From Streptomyces sp. A1277 (GTDB taxonomy: Bacteria > Actinomycetota > Actinomycetes > Streptomycetales > Streptomycetaceae), in contig NZ_SSBI01000011.1 in NCBI RefSeq assembly GCF_004795015.1, positions 96,846 to 160,845 of the forward strand: a DNA stretch of 64,000 nucleotides. Direction: 5' to 3'. Made by a program: the position numbers and the translations under genes. Shown here piece after piece: positions 16,022-23,496 of the stretch (within the stretch, counting starts at the first letter, position 1; each line of letters starts with the position of its first letter). The notes below the pieces were generated by a model, which did no database searches, was not told the origin of the DNA, and saw nothing but the letters and a program-made list of their open reading frames with translations.

Positions 16022-16357
16022 ATGAAACGCAGTGTGCTGACCCGATACCGGGTGATGGCTTACGTCACCGCCGTCATGTTGCTGATCCTCTGCGTGTGCA
16101 TGATCTTCAAATACGGCTTCGACAAGGGCGAGGGCCTGACGCTCGTCGTCTCCCAGATCCACGGCGTGCTGTACATCATCTACCTGATCTTCGCCTTCGA
16201 CCTGGGTTCCAAGGCGAAGTGGCCGATGGGCAAGCTGCTCTGGGTGCTCATCGCGGGCACCATCCCGACGGCCGCGTTCTTCGTCGAGCGCAAGGTCGTC
16301 CGCGAGGTCGAGCCGCTGCTCGCGGACGCGACGCCCGCGGCCCCCGCGAACGCCTGA
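16022..16357 (+). CDS. DUF3817 integral membrane protein (2)
   Basis: Membrane protein of 111 residues and a paralog of the one at 12448. Three hydrophobic helices (VMAYVTAVMLLILCVCMIF, IHGVLYIIYLIFAFDL, LLWVLIAGTIPTAAFFV) and the shared motif HGVLYIIY....DL.SKAKWP are seen. TACGCT at 16009-16014 ends seven bases before ATG with no Shine-Dalgarno, so a leaderless mRNA is likely. Function unknown. Confidence 0.88.
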   Translation: MKRSVLTRYRVMAYVTAVMLLILCVCMIFKYGFDKGEGLTLVVSQIHGVLYIIYLIFAFDLGSKAKWPMGKLLWVLIAGTIPTAAFFVERKVVREVEPLLADATPAAPANA

Positions 16358-16400
16358 GCCCCGCCGAACCGCCCCGCGCGAAGCGCCGGGCGGTTTGCCA

Positions 16401-16430
16401 TCGACATTTACTAGGACGTCCTAGTAAATT
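16401..16430 (+). promoter_or_regulatory. icmA promoter overlapped by a 24-bp perfect palindrome
   Basis: TCGACA (16401-16406) and TAAATT (16425-16430) are spaced 18 bases, and ATG follows six bases later, the geometry of a leaderless promoter. ATTTACTAGGAC at 16406-16417 is followed directly by its exact reverse complement (16418-16429). The palindrome therefore fills the spacer and enters the -10. This is the layout of a repressor operator of the TetR or GntR kind. Confidence 0.75.
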
Positions 16431-16436
16431 GGTGGC

Positions 16437-18137
16437 ATGGACGCTGACGCGATCGAGGAAGGCCGCCGCCGCTGGCAGGCCCGTTACGACAAGGCCCGCA
16501 AGCGTGACGCGGACTTCACCACGCTCTCCGGCGACCCGGTCGAGCCCGTGTACGGCCCCCGCCCCGGGGACGCGTACGAGGGCTTCGAGCGGATCGGCTG
16601 GCCCGGTGAGTACCCCTTCACCCGGGGGCTCCACCCGACCGGCTACCGGGGCCGCACCTGGACCATCCGCCAGTTCGCCGGCTTCGGCAACGCCGAGCAG
16701 ACCAACGAGCGCTACAAGATGATCCTGGCCGCAGGCGGCGGCGGGCTGAGCGTGGCCTTCGACATGCCGACCCTGATGGGCCGGGACTCCGACGACCCGC
16801 GCGCGCTCGGCGAGGTCGGCCACTGCGGGGTCGCCATCGACTCCGCCGCCGACATGGAGGTCCTGTTCAAGGACATCCCGCTCGGCGACGTCACCACGTC
16901 GATGACGATCAGCGGCCCCGCCGTCCCGGTCTTCTGCATGTACCTGGTCGCCGCCGAGCGCCAGGGCGTCGACCCGGCCGTCCTCAACGGCACGCTCCAG
17001 ACGGACATCTTCAAGGAGTACATCGCCCAGAAGGAGTGGCTCTTCCAGCCCGAGCCCCACCTGCGCCTCATCGGCGACCTGATGGAGCACTGCGCGAGCT
17101 CCATCCCCGCCTACAAGCCGCTCTCCGTCTCCGGCTACCACATCCGCGAGGCCGGGGCGACGGCCGCGCAGGAGCTGGCGTACACCCTCGCCGACGGCTT
17201 CGGCTACGTGGAGCTCGGCCTCTCGCGCGGACTCGACGTGGACGCCTTCGCGTCCGGCCTGTCCTTCTTCTTCGACGCGCACCTCGACTTCTTCGAGGAG
17301 ATCGCCAAGTTCCGCTCCGCCCGCCGCATCTGGGCCCGCTGGATGAAGGAGACGTACGGCGCGAAGACCGACAAGGCGCAGTGGCTGCGCTTCCACACCC
17401 AGACCGCCGGTGTCTCGCTCACCGCCCAGCAGCCGTACAACAACGTCGTACGCACGGCCGTCGAGGCGCTGTCCGCCGTCCTCGGAGGCACCAACTCGCT
17501 GCACACCAACGCCCTCGACGAAACCCTCGCGCTCCCCTCCGAGCAGGCCGCCGAGATCGCGCTGCGCACCCAGCAGGTGCTGATGGAGGAGACCGGCGTC
17601 GCCAACGTGGCCGACCCGCTGGGCGGTTCCTGGTACGTGGAGCAGCTCACCGACCGCATCGAGGCCGACGCCGAGAAGATCTTCGAGCAGATCAAGGAGC
17701 GCGGCACCCGCGCCCACCCCGACGGGCGGCACCCGGTCGGGCCGATGACCTCCGGCATCCTGCGCGGCATCGAGGACGGCTGGTTCACCGGCGAGATCGC
17801 CGAGTCCGCCTTCCGCTACCAGCAGGCCCTGGAGAAGGGCGAAAAGCGGGTCGTCGGCGTCAACGTCGCGCACGGCTCGGTCACCGGCGACCTGGAGATC
17901 CTGCGGGTCAGCCACGAGGTCGAGCGCGAGCAGGTCCGCGAGCTGACCGGCCGCAAGGCGGCCCGCGACGACGCCAGGGTCCGCGCCGCGCTGGACGCCA
18001 TGCTGGCCGCCGCCCGCGACGGCTCCAACATGATCGCGCCGATGCTCGACGCGGTGCGCGCGGAGGCGAGCCTCGGCGAGATCTGCGGGGTCCTGCGCGA
18101 CGAGTGGGGCGTCTACACGGAGCCGCCCGGCTTCTGA
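16437..18137 (+). CDS. icmA: Isobutyryl-CoA mutase large subunit
   Basis: Adenosylcobalamin-dependent acyl-CoA mutase large subunit of 566 residues, converting isobutyryl-CoA to n-butyryl-CoA. I recognise it as very close to Streptomyces IcmA in length, in its start [20 protein letters not shown] and in its end [11 protein letters not shown]. The substrate-binding TIM barrel is present ([51 protein letters not shown]). The C-terminal B12-binding DXHXXG domain of single-chain methylmalonyl-CoA mutases is absent, as expected for IcmA, which uses the separate small subunit IcmB, not found in this window. MeaB at 694 is a likely chaperone. Expression is probably repressor-controlled through the palindrome upstream. 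Confidence 0.95.
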   Translation: MDADAIEEGRRRWQARYDKARKRDADFTTLSGDPVEPVYGPRPGDAYEGFERIGWPGEYPFTRGLHPTGYRGRTWTIRQFAGFGNAEQTNERYKMILAAGGGGLSVAFDMPTLMGRDSDDPRALGEVGHCGVAIDSAADMEVLFKDIPLGDVTTSMTISGPAVPVFCMYLVAAERQGVDPAVLNGTLQTDIFKEYIAQKEWLFQPEPHLRLIGDLMEHCASSIPAYKPLSVSGYHIREAGATAAQELAYTLADGFGYVELGLSRGLDVDAFASGLSFFFDAHLDFFEEIAKFRSARRIWARWMKETYGAKTDKAQWLRFHTQTAGVSLTAQQPYNNVVRTAVEALSAVLGGTNSLHTNALDETLALPSEQAAEIALRTQQVLMEETGVANVADPLGGSWYVEQLTDRIEADAEKIFEQIKERGTRAHPDGRHPVGPMTSGILRGIEDGWFTGEIAESAFRYQQALEKGEKRVVGVNVAHGSVTGDLEILRVSHEVEREQVRELTGRKAARDDARVRAALDAMLAAARDGSNMIAPMLDAVRAEASLGEICGVLRDEWGVYTEPPGF

Positions 18138-18147
18138 CGTACGTACG

Positions 18148-18174
18148 GCCGCCGGGCAGGCCCTAACCGGCGGC
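18148..18174. terminator. Hairpin between convergent icmA and tetR
   Basis: GCCGCCGG (18148-18155) pairs with CCGGCGGC (18167-18174); the tetR stop codon lies in the loop. A moderate terminator for both directions. Confidence 0.5.
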
Positions 18175-18792
18175 GGCCGCGCCCAGGCCCGCCAGCAGCA
18201 GCAGCGTGAAGCGCCGGGCCCAGTCGGCATCGACGGGCTCGGCGCTAACCAGTGTCCGGTGCACGACCGCGCCGGCGATCACATCGAAGATCAGATCGGC
18301 CGTCAGGGCCGCCGTGGCCTCGTCCGGCTCGACGGGCAGCTCGCCGCGCTCCTGCGCCCGTCGCCGCCCCTGGAGCACCAGGCGCTTCTGCCGGTTGACG
18401 ATCGAGTCGCGGATACGGGTGCGCAGCGCCTCGTCCCGCGTCGACTCGGCGACCACCGCCATCAGCGCGGTCCGGGTCTCCGGCCGGTCCAGCAGCGCGG
18501 CGAACTGCAGGACCACCGCCTCCACATCGGCGGCCAGGCTGCCCAGATCCGGCATCTCCAGCTCGTCGAAGAGCACCGCGACCGCGTCCACGACCAGCTC
18601 GTTCTTGCCCGCCCAGCGCCGGTACAGGGTCGTCTTGGCGACCCCCGCCCGCGTCGCCACGTCACCCATCGTCAGCTTCGACCAGCCGAGGTCCACCAGG
18701 GAGGCTCTGGTCGCTTCGAGGATCGCCTCGTCCGCCGCGGCGCTGCGCGGGCGTCCCGATCGTGCGGGTTTGGGGTGGCTGCGGCTGAGCAT
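18163..18792 (-). CDS. TetR-family transcriptional regulator
   Basis: Regulator of 209 residues. The N-terminal helix-turn-helix is typical: AADEAILEATRASLVDLGWSKLTMGDVATRAGVAKTTLYRRWAGKNELVVDAV. A TetR C-terminal ligand domain follows (LIFDVIAGAVVHRTLVSAEPVDADWARRFTLLLLAGL). The start chosen (MLSRSHPKPARSGRPR) fits the family's short basic N-terminus. A -10-like TATGGT ends six bases before ATG, predicting a leaderless mRNA, and overlaps TACC-n8-GGTA, a possible autoregulatory site. It is convergent with icmA and divergent from ybbN; either may be a target. Confidence 0.93.
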   Translation of the reverse strand: MLSRSHPKPARSGRPRSAAADEAILEATRASLVDLGWSKLTMGDVATRAGVAKTTLYRRWAGKNELVVDAVAVLFDELEMPDLGSLAADVEAVVLQFAALLDRPETRTALMAVVAESTRDEALRTRIRDSIVNRQKRLVLQGRRRAQERGELPVEPDEATAALTADLIFDVIAGAVVHRTLVSAEPVDADWARRFTLLLLAGLGAAAAG

Positions 18793-18798
18793 GCCGTG

Positions 18799-18818
18799 AC
18801 CATACCCGTCAGTAGGTA
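18799..18818 (-). promoter_or_regulatory. tetR -10 and possible autoregulatory site
   Basis: ACCATA at 18799-18804 is the complement of the -10 TATGGT. TACC (18803-18806) and GGTA (18815-18818), eight bases apart, form a short inverted repeat touching it. Confidence 0.4.
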
Positions 18819-18887
18819 AATCCGGCCGACCCCTTCGCCCGTGAGACAGATCACCGAACACTCTTGTGCGTGAGGGCCTCCGGCCAG

Positions 18888-18910
18888 TTACGCTACGGGT
18901 CGTAGCGTAA
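18888..18910. promoter_or_regulatory. Perfect 10-bp inverted repeat in tetR/ybbN intergenic region
   Basis: TTACGCTACG, spacer GGT, then CGTAGCGTAA. Arms this long and exact in a divergent intergenic region are typical of TetR or other dimeric regulator sites. It lies 96 bases from tetR and 199 bases upstream of the thioredoxin-like gene. Confidence 0.65.
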
Positions 18911-19109
18911 GAACGACGGCCCCGGCCGGCGTCGCGCTGCGAACGAACGACAGCCACAGGCGCCGGGTGGGGACCGGGCGCCGCACCGGGTCTTCAGGGG
19001 CCCAGGGGCCGTGTCTGTCCGTGCGCCTCGCACACCGGCGAGGGTTGCGGACGGGCGCGGTTCGCGTATCGCTTTCCGGAACAGCGCGCCGAGGGGGGAG
19101 GATGTACGT

Positions 19110-20084
19110 ATGCAGCCTAGGAACATGTCCATGAGCGGCGTCGTCGACCTCGCCGCGGTGAAGGCGGCCGGTGAGGCCAAGGTGAAGGCGGAGCAGGCCC
19201 GCGCCGAGTCCGCCCGGCAGGGCGGCCCCGCGGCCGTGCCCGCCTCCTCCCTCGTGATCGACGTCGATGAGGCCGGCTTCGAGAGGGACGTCCTCCAGCG
19301 CTCCGCCGAGGTGCCCGTCGTCATCGACTTCTGGGCCGAGTGGTGCGAGCCGTGCAAGCAGCTGGGCCCGCTCCTGGAGCGCCTGGCCCACGAGTACAAC
19401 GGCCGCTTCCTGCTGGCCAAGGTCGACGTCGACGCCAACCAGATGCTGATGCAGCAGTTCGGCATCCAGGGCATTCCCGCCGTCTTCGCGGTCGTCGCCG
19501 GGCAGGCGCTGCCGCTCTTCCAGGGCGCGGCCCCCGAGGCCCAGATCCGCCAGACCCTGGACCAGCTGATCCAGGTCGGCGAGGAGCGCTTCGGGCTCAC
19601 CGGCATCGCGGTCGACCCCTCGGCGGACGGGGCCGAGGCCCAGGCCGCCGCCCCCGCGCCCCCCGGTCCGTACGACAGCCTGCTGGAGGCGGCCGCGCGG
19701 GCGCTGGACGTCAATGACTTCCCTGGCGCGGTCCAGGCGTACAAGAACGTCCTGTCCGACGACCCGGCCAACACCGAGGCCAAGCTCGGCCTCGCCCAGG
19801 CCGAGCTGCTGGCCCGGGTCCAGCAGACGGACCCGCAGCAGGTCCGCAAGGACGGCGCCGAGAAGCCGGGCGACGTGGACGCGCAGCTGGCGGCGGCCGA
19901 CCTCGACCTCGTCGGCGGCCATGTCGAGGACGCCTTCGGCCGGCTCGTGGAGACCGTACGCCGCACGTTCGGCGAGGACCGCGACCGGGTGCGGCTGCGG
20001 CTGCTCGACCTCTTCGAGGTGATCGGTCCGGAGGACCCGAGGGTCGGTGCCGCGCGCACCGCGCTCGCGCGCGTCCTGTTCTGA
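19110..20084 (+). CDS. YbbN-type thioredoxin-fold co-chaperone with TPR region
   Basis: Cytoplasmic protein of 324 residues. An Ala/Lys-rich N-terminus (about 50 residues, no signal peptide) precedes a thioredoxin domain with WCEPCK (Cys79, Cys82) and IPAVFAVVAG carrying the cis-Pro. A helical tetratricopeptide-like C-terminus follows (LLEAAARALDVNDFPGAVQAYKNVLSDDPANTEAKLGLAQAELL). In its family the protein links redox or chlorine stress to chaperones (CnoX/YbbN); here CxxC is retained, unlike E. coli YbbN. ATG at 19110 is set by GGGGGAGGA about nine bases upstream. It ends at a strong terminator. Confidence 0.93.
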   Translation: MQPRNMSMSGVVDLAAVKAAGEAKVKAEQARAESARQGGPAAVPASSLVIDVDEAGFERDVLQRSAEVPVVIDFWAEWCEPCKQLGPLLERLAHEYNGRFLLAKVDVDANQMLMQQFGIQGIPAVFAVVAGQALPLFQGAAPEAQIRQTLDQLIQVGEERFGLTGIAVDPSADGAEAQAAAPAPPGPYDSLLEAAARALDVNDFPGAVQAYKNVLSDDPANTEAKLGLAQAELLARVQQTDPQQVRKDGAEKPGDVDAQLAAADLDLVGGHVEDAFGRLVETVRRTFGEDRDRVRLRLLDLFEVIGPEDPRVGAARTALARVLF

Positions 20085-20121
20085 ACCGATTGGTCCGACC
20101 CGATTGTTCTGATCTGACAAC

Positions 20122-20157
20122 ACGGCCGCGGCTCCCTCCGGGAGTTGCGGCCGTTTT
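20122..20157 (+). terminator. Terminator after ybbN-type gene
   Basis: ACGGCCGC (20122-20129) pairs with GCGGCCGT (20146-20153), with an inner CTCC/GGAG pairing, followed by TTTTC. Confidence 0.8.
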
Positions 20158-20216
20158 CGCGACCAGGCGATAAGAGTAGGCCCTGCTTTACCAAATCTTG
20201 ATAAAAGCACGGGCTG

Positions 20217-20229
20217 TTACTCGCAGTAA
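20217..20229. promoter_or_regulatory. TTACT-CGC-AGTAA palindrome
   Basis: Perfect 5-bp arms with a 3-base centre. It shares TTACT/AGTAA arms with the palindrome at 20344, 127 bases downstream, so both are probably sites for one regulator. Confidence 0.55.
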
Positions 20230-20343
20230 ATCGATCTTTGCGAACTGTCCCGTTTCGCTCATCCTTCCTCCCTTTCGTCCGTCGCCGCGGGGCCACCCTG
20301 TGTGGCCGCCCGGTGCCGCCAGGTCGTGGCCCGGTTATCGGGC

Positions 20344-20361
20344 CGTTACTAGCGAGTAACG
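20344..20361. promoter_or_regulatory. CGTTACT-AGCG-AGTAACG palindrome
   Basis: Perfect 7-bp arms with a 4-base centre, 350 bases upstream of the DUF6230 operon. The arms contain the same TTACT/AGTAA core as the site at 20217. Confidence 0.6.
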
Positions 20362-20710
20362 AACCCCCTTGTGCGAGGGCCGGGAATGGACCACGATCGG
20401 CCACGCTCGGTCCAATAACGCCAGTCCGGCAGCCAGTCGGTGCGGCGGCTCCGTTGGGTCCCCACCGGGCGGGCCGGCGGCAGTGGCGCCGGCTCCGGAC
20501 AGGGGGGTTCCTGCCGACCGGCAGGGCCTGTCCGATCAGGTCGCGCGAACGCGTGGCCAGTGGTTGTCGCTCGGGGGTGATCGCCGGTGATTCGGACGCG
20601 GTACAAGCCTCCGTTTGCGGGCGCTCTCTTTCCGAGGACGTAGCACTTCTCCCCTCCCAGGTCGGGCAGGATGCCAGACCGGAGATGTACGTCCGAGAAG
20701 GAGGAAAAGT

Positions 20711-21343
20711 ATGAGTTCCCAGGTTCGCGGTGGCACGAGATGGAAGCGTTTCGCTGTCGTCATGGTGCCGAGCGTCATAGCCACCGCCGCCGTCGGCGTC
20801 GGTCTGGCACAGGGCGCGCTCGCCGCGTCCTTCAGCGTGTCGGGCCAGGAGTTCAAGGTCAGCGCGGATGAGCTGATCGGCGAGAACTTCGTCCAGTACG
20901 GCAGCGTCGCGACGGGCAAGGACCTCAAGGGCAACGACCAGGCCGCTCCGGTCGCGGTGTCCGGGTTCAGCGAGGCCACCATCAGCAACATGTGCCAGTC
21001 GGTCGTCACGCCCGACCTGCCGTTCGGCCTCGGCAACGTCACGCTGCAGCTCAAGGCGGGCACCGGCAAGGACAAGGTCTACGCCAAGGACATCTACCTC
21101 GATGTCTCGCAGCTCGACGCCGACGCCGAGTTCACCAACATCGACATCGGCGTGGCCGCGGGTTCGCTGAAGAACCCGGGCATCCAGCCCGGCACGCAGG
21201 CCAACCCGTACGGCTTCTCGCAGCGTGCCGAGCACGCCAAGCTGACGAAGGTGCGCCAGCAGGCGTGGGCCACCACGGCAGGAACGTTCAAGCTGCCGGG
21301 GCTGTCCCTGAAGCTGCACAAGGGCGTCAAGGAGTGCTACTAA
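20711..21343 (+). CDS. DUF6230 family exported protein
   Basis: Protein of 210 residues with an N-terminal export signal (RWKRFAVVMVPSVIATAAVGVGLAQGALA) and a beta-rich mature part: FSVSGQEFKVSADELIGENFVQYGSV, LKGNDQAAPVAVSGFSEATISNMCQSVVTPDLPFGLGNVTLQLKAG. Two cysteines (NMCQ and the final KECY) could form a disulfide. Such proteins are often labelled cholesterol esterase, but no GxSxG or other hydrolase motif is seen, so I treat the function as unknown. GAAGGAGG upstream is a very strong ribosome site. It heads a three-gene envelope operon with DUF6114 and a mucin-like secreted protein. Confidence 0.9.
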   Translation: MSSQVRGGTRWKRFAVVMVPSVIATAAVGVGLAQGALAASFSVSGQEFKVSADELIGENFVQYGSVATGKDLKGNDQAAPVAVSGFSEATISNMCQSVVTPDLPFGLGNVTLQLKAGTGKDKVYAKDIYLDVSQLDADAEFTNIDIGVAAGSLKNPGIQPGTQANPYGFSQRAEHAKLTKVRQQAWATTAGTFKLPGLSLKLHKGVKECY

Positions 21344-21353
21344 GCACTCGCCC

Positions 21354-21389
21354 GGGCGGCCGGGGGCACACAGCGGTTCCCGGCCGCCC
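21354..21389 (+). terminator. Intercistronic hairpin between DUF6230 and DUF6114 genes
   Basis: A perfect 11-bp stem (21354-21364 with 21379-21389) and 14-base loop, without a T-run. It probably acts as an attenuator or 3'-end stabiliser, giving more of the first product. Confidence 0.55.
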
Positions 21390-21434
21390 ACCCTTCTCTT
21401 TCACAGCAGTACCGGTTCCAGGGAGCTGTTTTCC

Positions 21435-22058
21435 ATGAGCCCCGAATCCCAAGGGCAGAACGAGCACTACCTCTCCGTCACCCGGCGAGGCTTCCGCACC
21501 TGGCGGGGTGACCGGCCGTTCTGGGCGGGACTGTTCACCATGCTGGGCGGTGTACCCATCGCGTACTTCCCGTACGCGAACATGCACCTCGGCAACATGA
21601 CGCTGGCGATGTCGACCACGGCGGGTGCCGGTTCGCTCATCATCGGGGTCCTGCTGATCACGCTGGGCCTGACCATGTGGTTCCACCACATCGTCCGGGT
21701 GTTCGCCGGTGTCGCGGCGATCCTGCTGGCCCTCATCTCCATACCCGTCGCCAACATCGGCGGCTTCCTGATCGGCTTCCTGTTCGCCCTGCTCGGCGGC
21801 GCGCTCTCCATCTCGTGGGCGCCGGGCGAGGCGTCGGCGGAAGAGGAGGAGCTTGCCCCGCTCGGAGCCCCTGAAGAGCTTCCTCCGCTCGGCGCCGCTC
21901 CCGGCGAAGTGGCCCCGGAAACCCACCCGTTCGCCAAGGACGAGCAGGCCGCCGGTTACCCCGGCGGCGCGCTCCACGGCGCGGGCGTCCCCGAGCAGCA
22001 GCCGGCCCCCCGCGACACCACGGTCGAGGCCGACGGCGGGAGGCATCGTGCGGGGTGA
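21435..22058 (+). CDS. DUF6114 integral membrane protein
   Basis: Protein of 207 residues with four hydrophobic helices in the first 135: FWAGLFTMLGGVPIAYFPYA, AGAGSLIIGVLLITLGLTMWF, IVRVFAGVAAILLALISIPV, and IGGFLIGFLFALLGGALSISW. The cytoplasmic N-terminus has RRGFRTWRGDRPFW and the C-terminal tail is acidic and Pro-rich (EEEELAPLGAPEELPPLG). This is the DUF6114 pattern, usually found beside DUF6230 in Streptomyces. GGGAGCTG lies upstream of ATG. Its end overlaps the next start by 11 bases. It may anchor or export the DUF6230 partner; that is inference. Confidence 0.9.
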   Translation: MSPESQGQNEHYLSVTRRGFRTWRGDRPFWAGLFTMLGGVPIAYFPYANMHLGNMTLAMSTTAGAGSLIIGVLLITLGLTMWFHHIVRVFAGVAAILLALISIPVANIGGFLIGFLFALLGGALSISWAPGEASAEEEELAPLGAPEELPPLGAAPGEVAPETHPFAKDEQAAGYPGGALHGAGVPEQQPAPRDTTVEADGGRHRAG

Positions 22059-23418
22059 CGACAAGCAGCTGAACCGCGCGGACGACAGCGGGCTCCAGGA
22101 GCGAAGAGGGCCGCGCCACGCCGCCCCGAAGAAGTCCCTGCTGACGAAGCTGCACATGCCCGCGGGCAAGAAGGCGTTCGCGCTCGCCGCGATGCCGACG
22201 GCGGTGTTCGTCGGGATGGGGCTCACCCCCAGGCTGGCGATGGCCGACGACAATGCGGACATACCCTTCGCGCCCGGCCCCTGTGTGACCCGCTCCGACG
22301 AGCCGAGCGAGTCGGCCGACCCGTCGCCCTCGGCGTCGTCGACGCCGTCCCCGTCGGCGAGCGAGAGCAGCGGGCCGACGCCCGGGACGAGCGACCAGGC
22401 GAGCTCGAAGCCGGCGGACACCCCGTCGCCGACCGCCGCGGAGCCGGACTCCGGCCCGGCCGAGGACTCGGCCGGGGACTCCGCCGCCGACACCGCGAAG
22501 AAGAGCACCGACGTCGCCCCGGCCGAGACCCCGAGCGCCACCCCGTCGCCCACCAAGTCGACCGACCCGCTCGACCCGCTGGGCCTCGGCGACGCGCTCA
22601 AGAAGCTCTTCGAGGGCCCGGACAAGGAGACGGCGATCCCGTCCCCGAGCGCCACCACCACGGCCCCGAAGCCGTCGGCGTCCGCCACCGCGGAGACGAC
22701 CGACAAGGCCGCCGATGAGACCGCGGACGAGACCGCGGACAAGCCCGTCGAGAAGACGGTCGAGAAGGCCGCGGACGCGGCGAAGGGCACGGCCGACAAG
22801 ACCACCGAAGCCATCCGCGAGGCGGCCGGCAAGGCGGGCAAGACGGTCGAGGAGCTGGACGAGGACGTCAAGGGCACCGACGCCAAGAAGGACGAGGACA
22901 TCCCGGACGGCGCCAAGCAGCCGTTCCCGTGCCCGACCGCGGACCCGGAGGCCCTGGCCAACGCGAACCTGGAGCAGGGCATCCCGCGCCTGCCCAACGA
23001 CCCGTGGATCCTGGAGAGTTCGCTCCTCACCCTGAACGGGCTCGACTACAAGGGCATCGTCGAGGTGCAGAAGGGTGACGGCAGCACGAAGAAGGTGCTG
23101 AAGTTCACCGCGTCCTCGATCGACATCAAGGACCTGCACCAGCTGACGGTCGGCCCCCAGGCGGGCGTCACCGGCCACGTGAAGGCGCGCAGCGGCTCCA
23201 CGTCCACCATCAGGAACGGCACGGTGACGATGTACACGGAGGAGCTGAAGGGCAACCTCTTCGGCCTCATCCCGATCACCTTCAGCCCCGAGACCCCGCC
23301 CCCGCTGAACGTCCCGTTCGCCTTCTTCACCAAGGTGAAGGTGACCCAGGCGGGCCAGTTCGGCGGCACGCTGACGGTCCCCGGCCTGCAGAACTACTTC
23401 ACCAAGGCATCCGGCTGA
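22048..23418 (+). CDS. Mucin-like exported protein of the DUF6230/DUF6114 operon
   Basis: Protein of 456 residues. GTG at 22048 is supported by GGGAGG five bases upstream. A long basic N-terminus leads to a hydrophobic signal segment (KAFALAAMPTAVFVGMGL) with cleavage likely near LAMADD. Residues about 75-300 are a Ser/Pro/Thr/Ala/Asp/Lys linker (DPSPSASSTPSPSASESSGP, later KPVEKTVEKAADAAKGTADK). The last 150 residues form a compact domain (PNDPWILESSLLTLNGLDYK ... VTQAGQFGGTLTVPGLQNYF) that I do not recognise. The linker suggests a cell-wall-spanning stalk and possible O-glycosylation. Three-gene overlap implies a shared surface role. It ends at a bidirectional terminator. Confidence 0.85.
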   Translation: MRGDDKQLNRADDSGLQERRGPRHAAPKKSLLTKLHMPAGKKAFALAAMPTAVFVGMGLTPRLAMADDNADIPFAPGPCVTRSDEPSESADPSPSASSTPSPSASESSGPTPGTSDQASSKPADTPSPTAAEPDSGPAEDSAGDSAADTAKKSTDVAPAETPSATPSPTKSTDPLDPLGLGDALKKLFEGPDKETAIPSPSATTTAPKPSASATAETTDKAADETADETADKPVEKTVEKAADAAKGTADKTTEAIREAAGKAGKTVEELDEDVKGTDAKKDEDIPDGAKQPFPCPTADPEALANANLEQGIPRLPNDPWILESSLLTLNGLDYKGIVEVQKGDGSTKKVLKFTASSIDIKDLHQLTVGPQAGVTGHVKARSGSTSTIRNGTVTMYTEELKGNLFGLIPITFSPETPPPLNVPFAFFTKVKVTQAGQFGGTLTVPGLQNYFTKASG

Positions 23419-23443
23419 CGCCGAAGCCCTCCGCGCGACGGCA

Positions 23444-23473
23444 ACGGGCCGCACCCCTCGGGGTGCGGCCCGT
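23444..23473. terminator. Bidirectional terminator
   Basis: A perfect inverted repeat (23444-23457 with 23460-23473) that folds with a CTCG-type tetraloop, between the convergent secreted-protein and pyruvate kinase genes. Confidence 0.85.
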
Positions 23474-23496
23474 CGTCGTACGCGGTCCGGGCGCGG

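Larger units (their letters stand above)
20158..20710. other. Long intergenic region with hairpin and paired TTACT palindromes
   Basis: No convincing gene. The first 80 bases are unusually AT-rich for this genome and include a hairpin (GCCC TGCTTT at 20180-20189 with AAAGCA and GGGC at 20204-20214, one bulged base). Two related palindromes follow, described separately. The rest is GC-rich and ends in a strong GAAGGAGG ribosome site before the DUF6230 gene. Open frames here show no coding bias and are taken as chance. Confidence 0.6.

Noticed and set aside
16437..18137. Methylmalonyl-CoA mutase with a lost B12 domain
   Set aside because: Length and both ends match the two-subunit isobutyryl-CoA mutase large chain, which naturally lacks that domain.
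18163..18957. Longer TetR protein starting at 18957
   Set aside because: The added residues are Arg/Gly-rich noise and would run through the promoter and a palindrome; the shorter start gives the normal family N-terminus.
20238..20714. A 158-codon open frame in the region upstream of DUF6230
   Set aside because: It overlaps the DUF6230 start, has Arg/Gly/Pro-rich composition typical of unread GC-rich DNA, and has no recognisable motif or ribosome site.
20711..21343. Cholesterol esterase activity for the DUF6230 protein
   Set aside because: No GxSxG, catalytic triad or other hydrolase motif is visible; the label seems historical.
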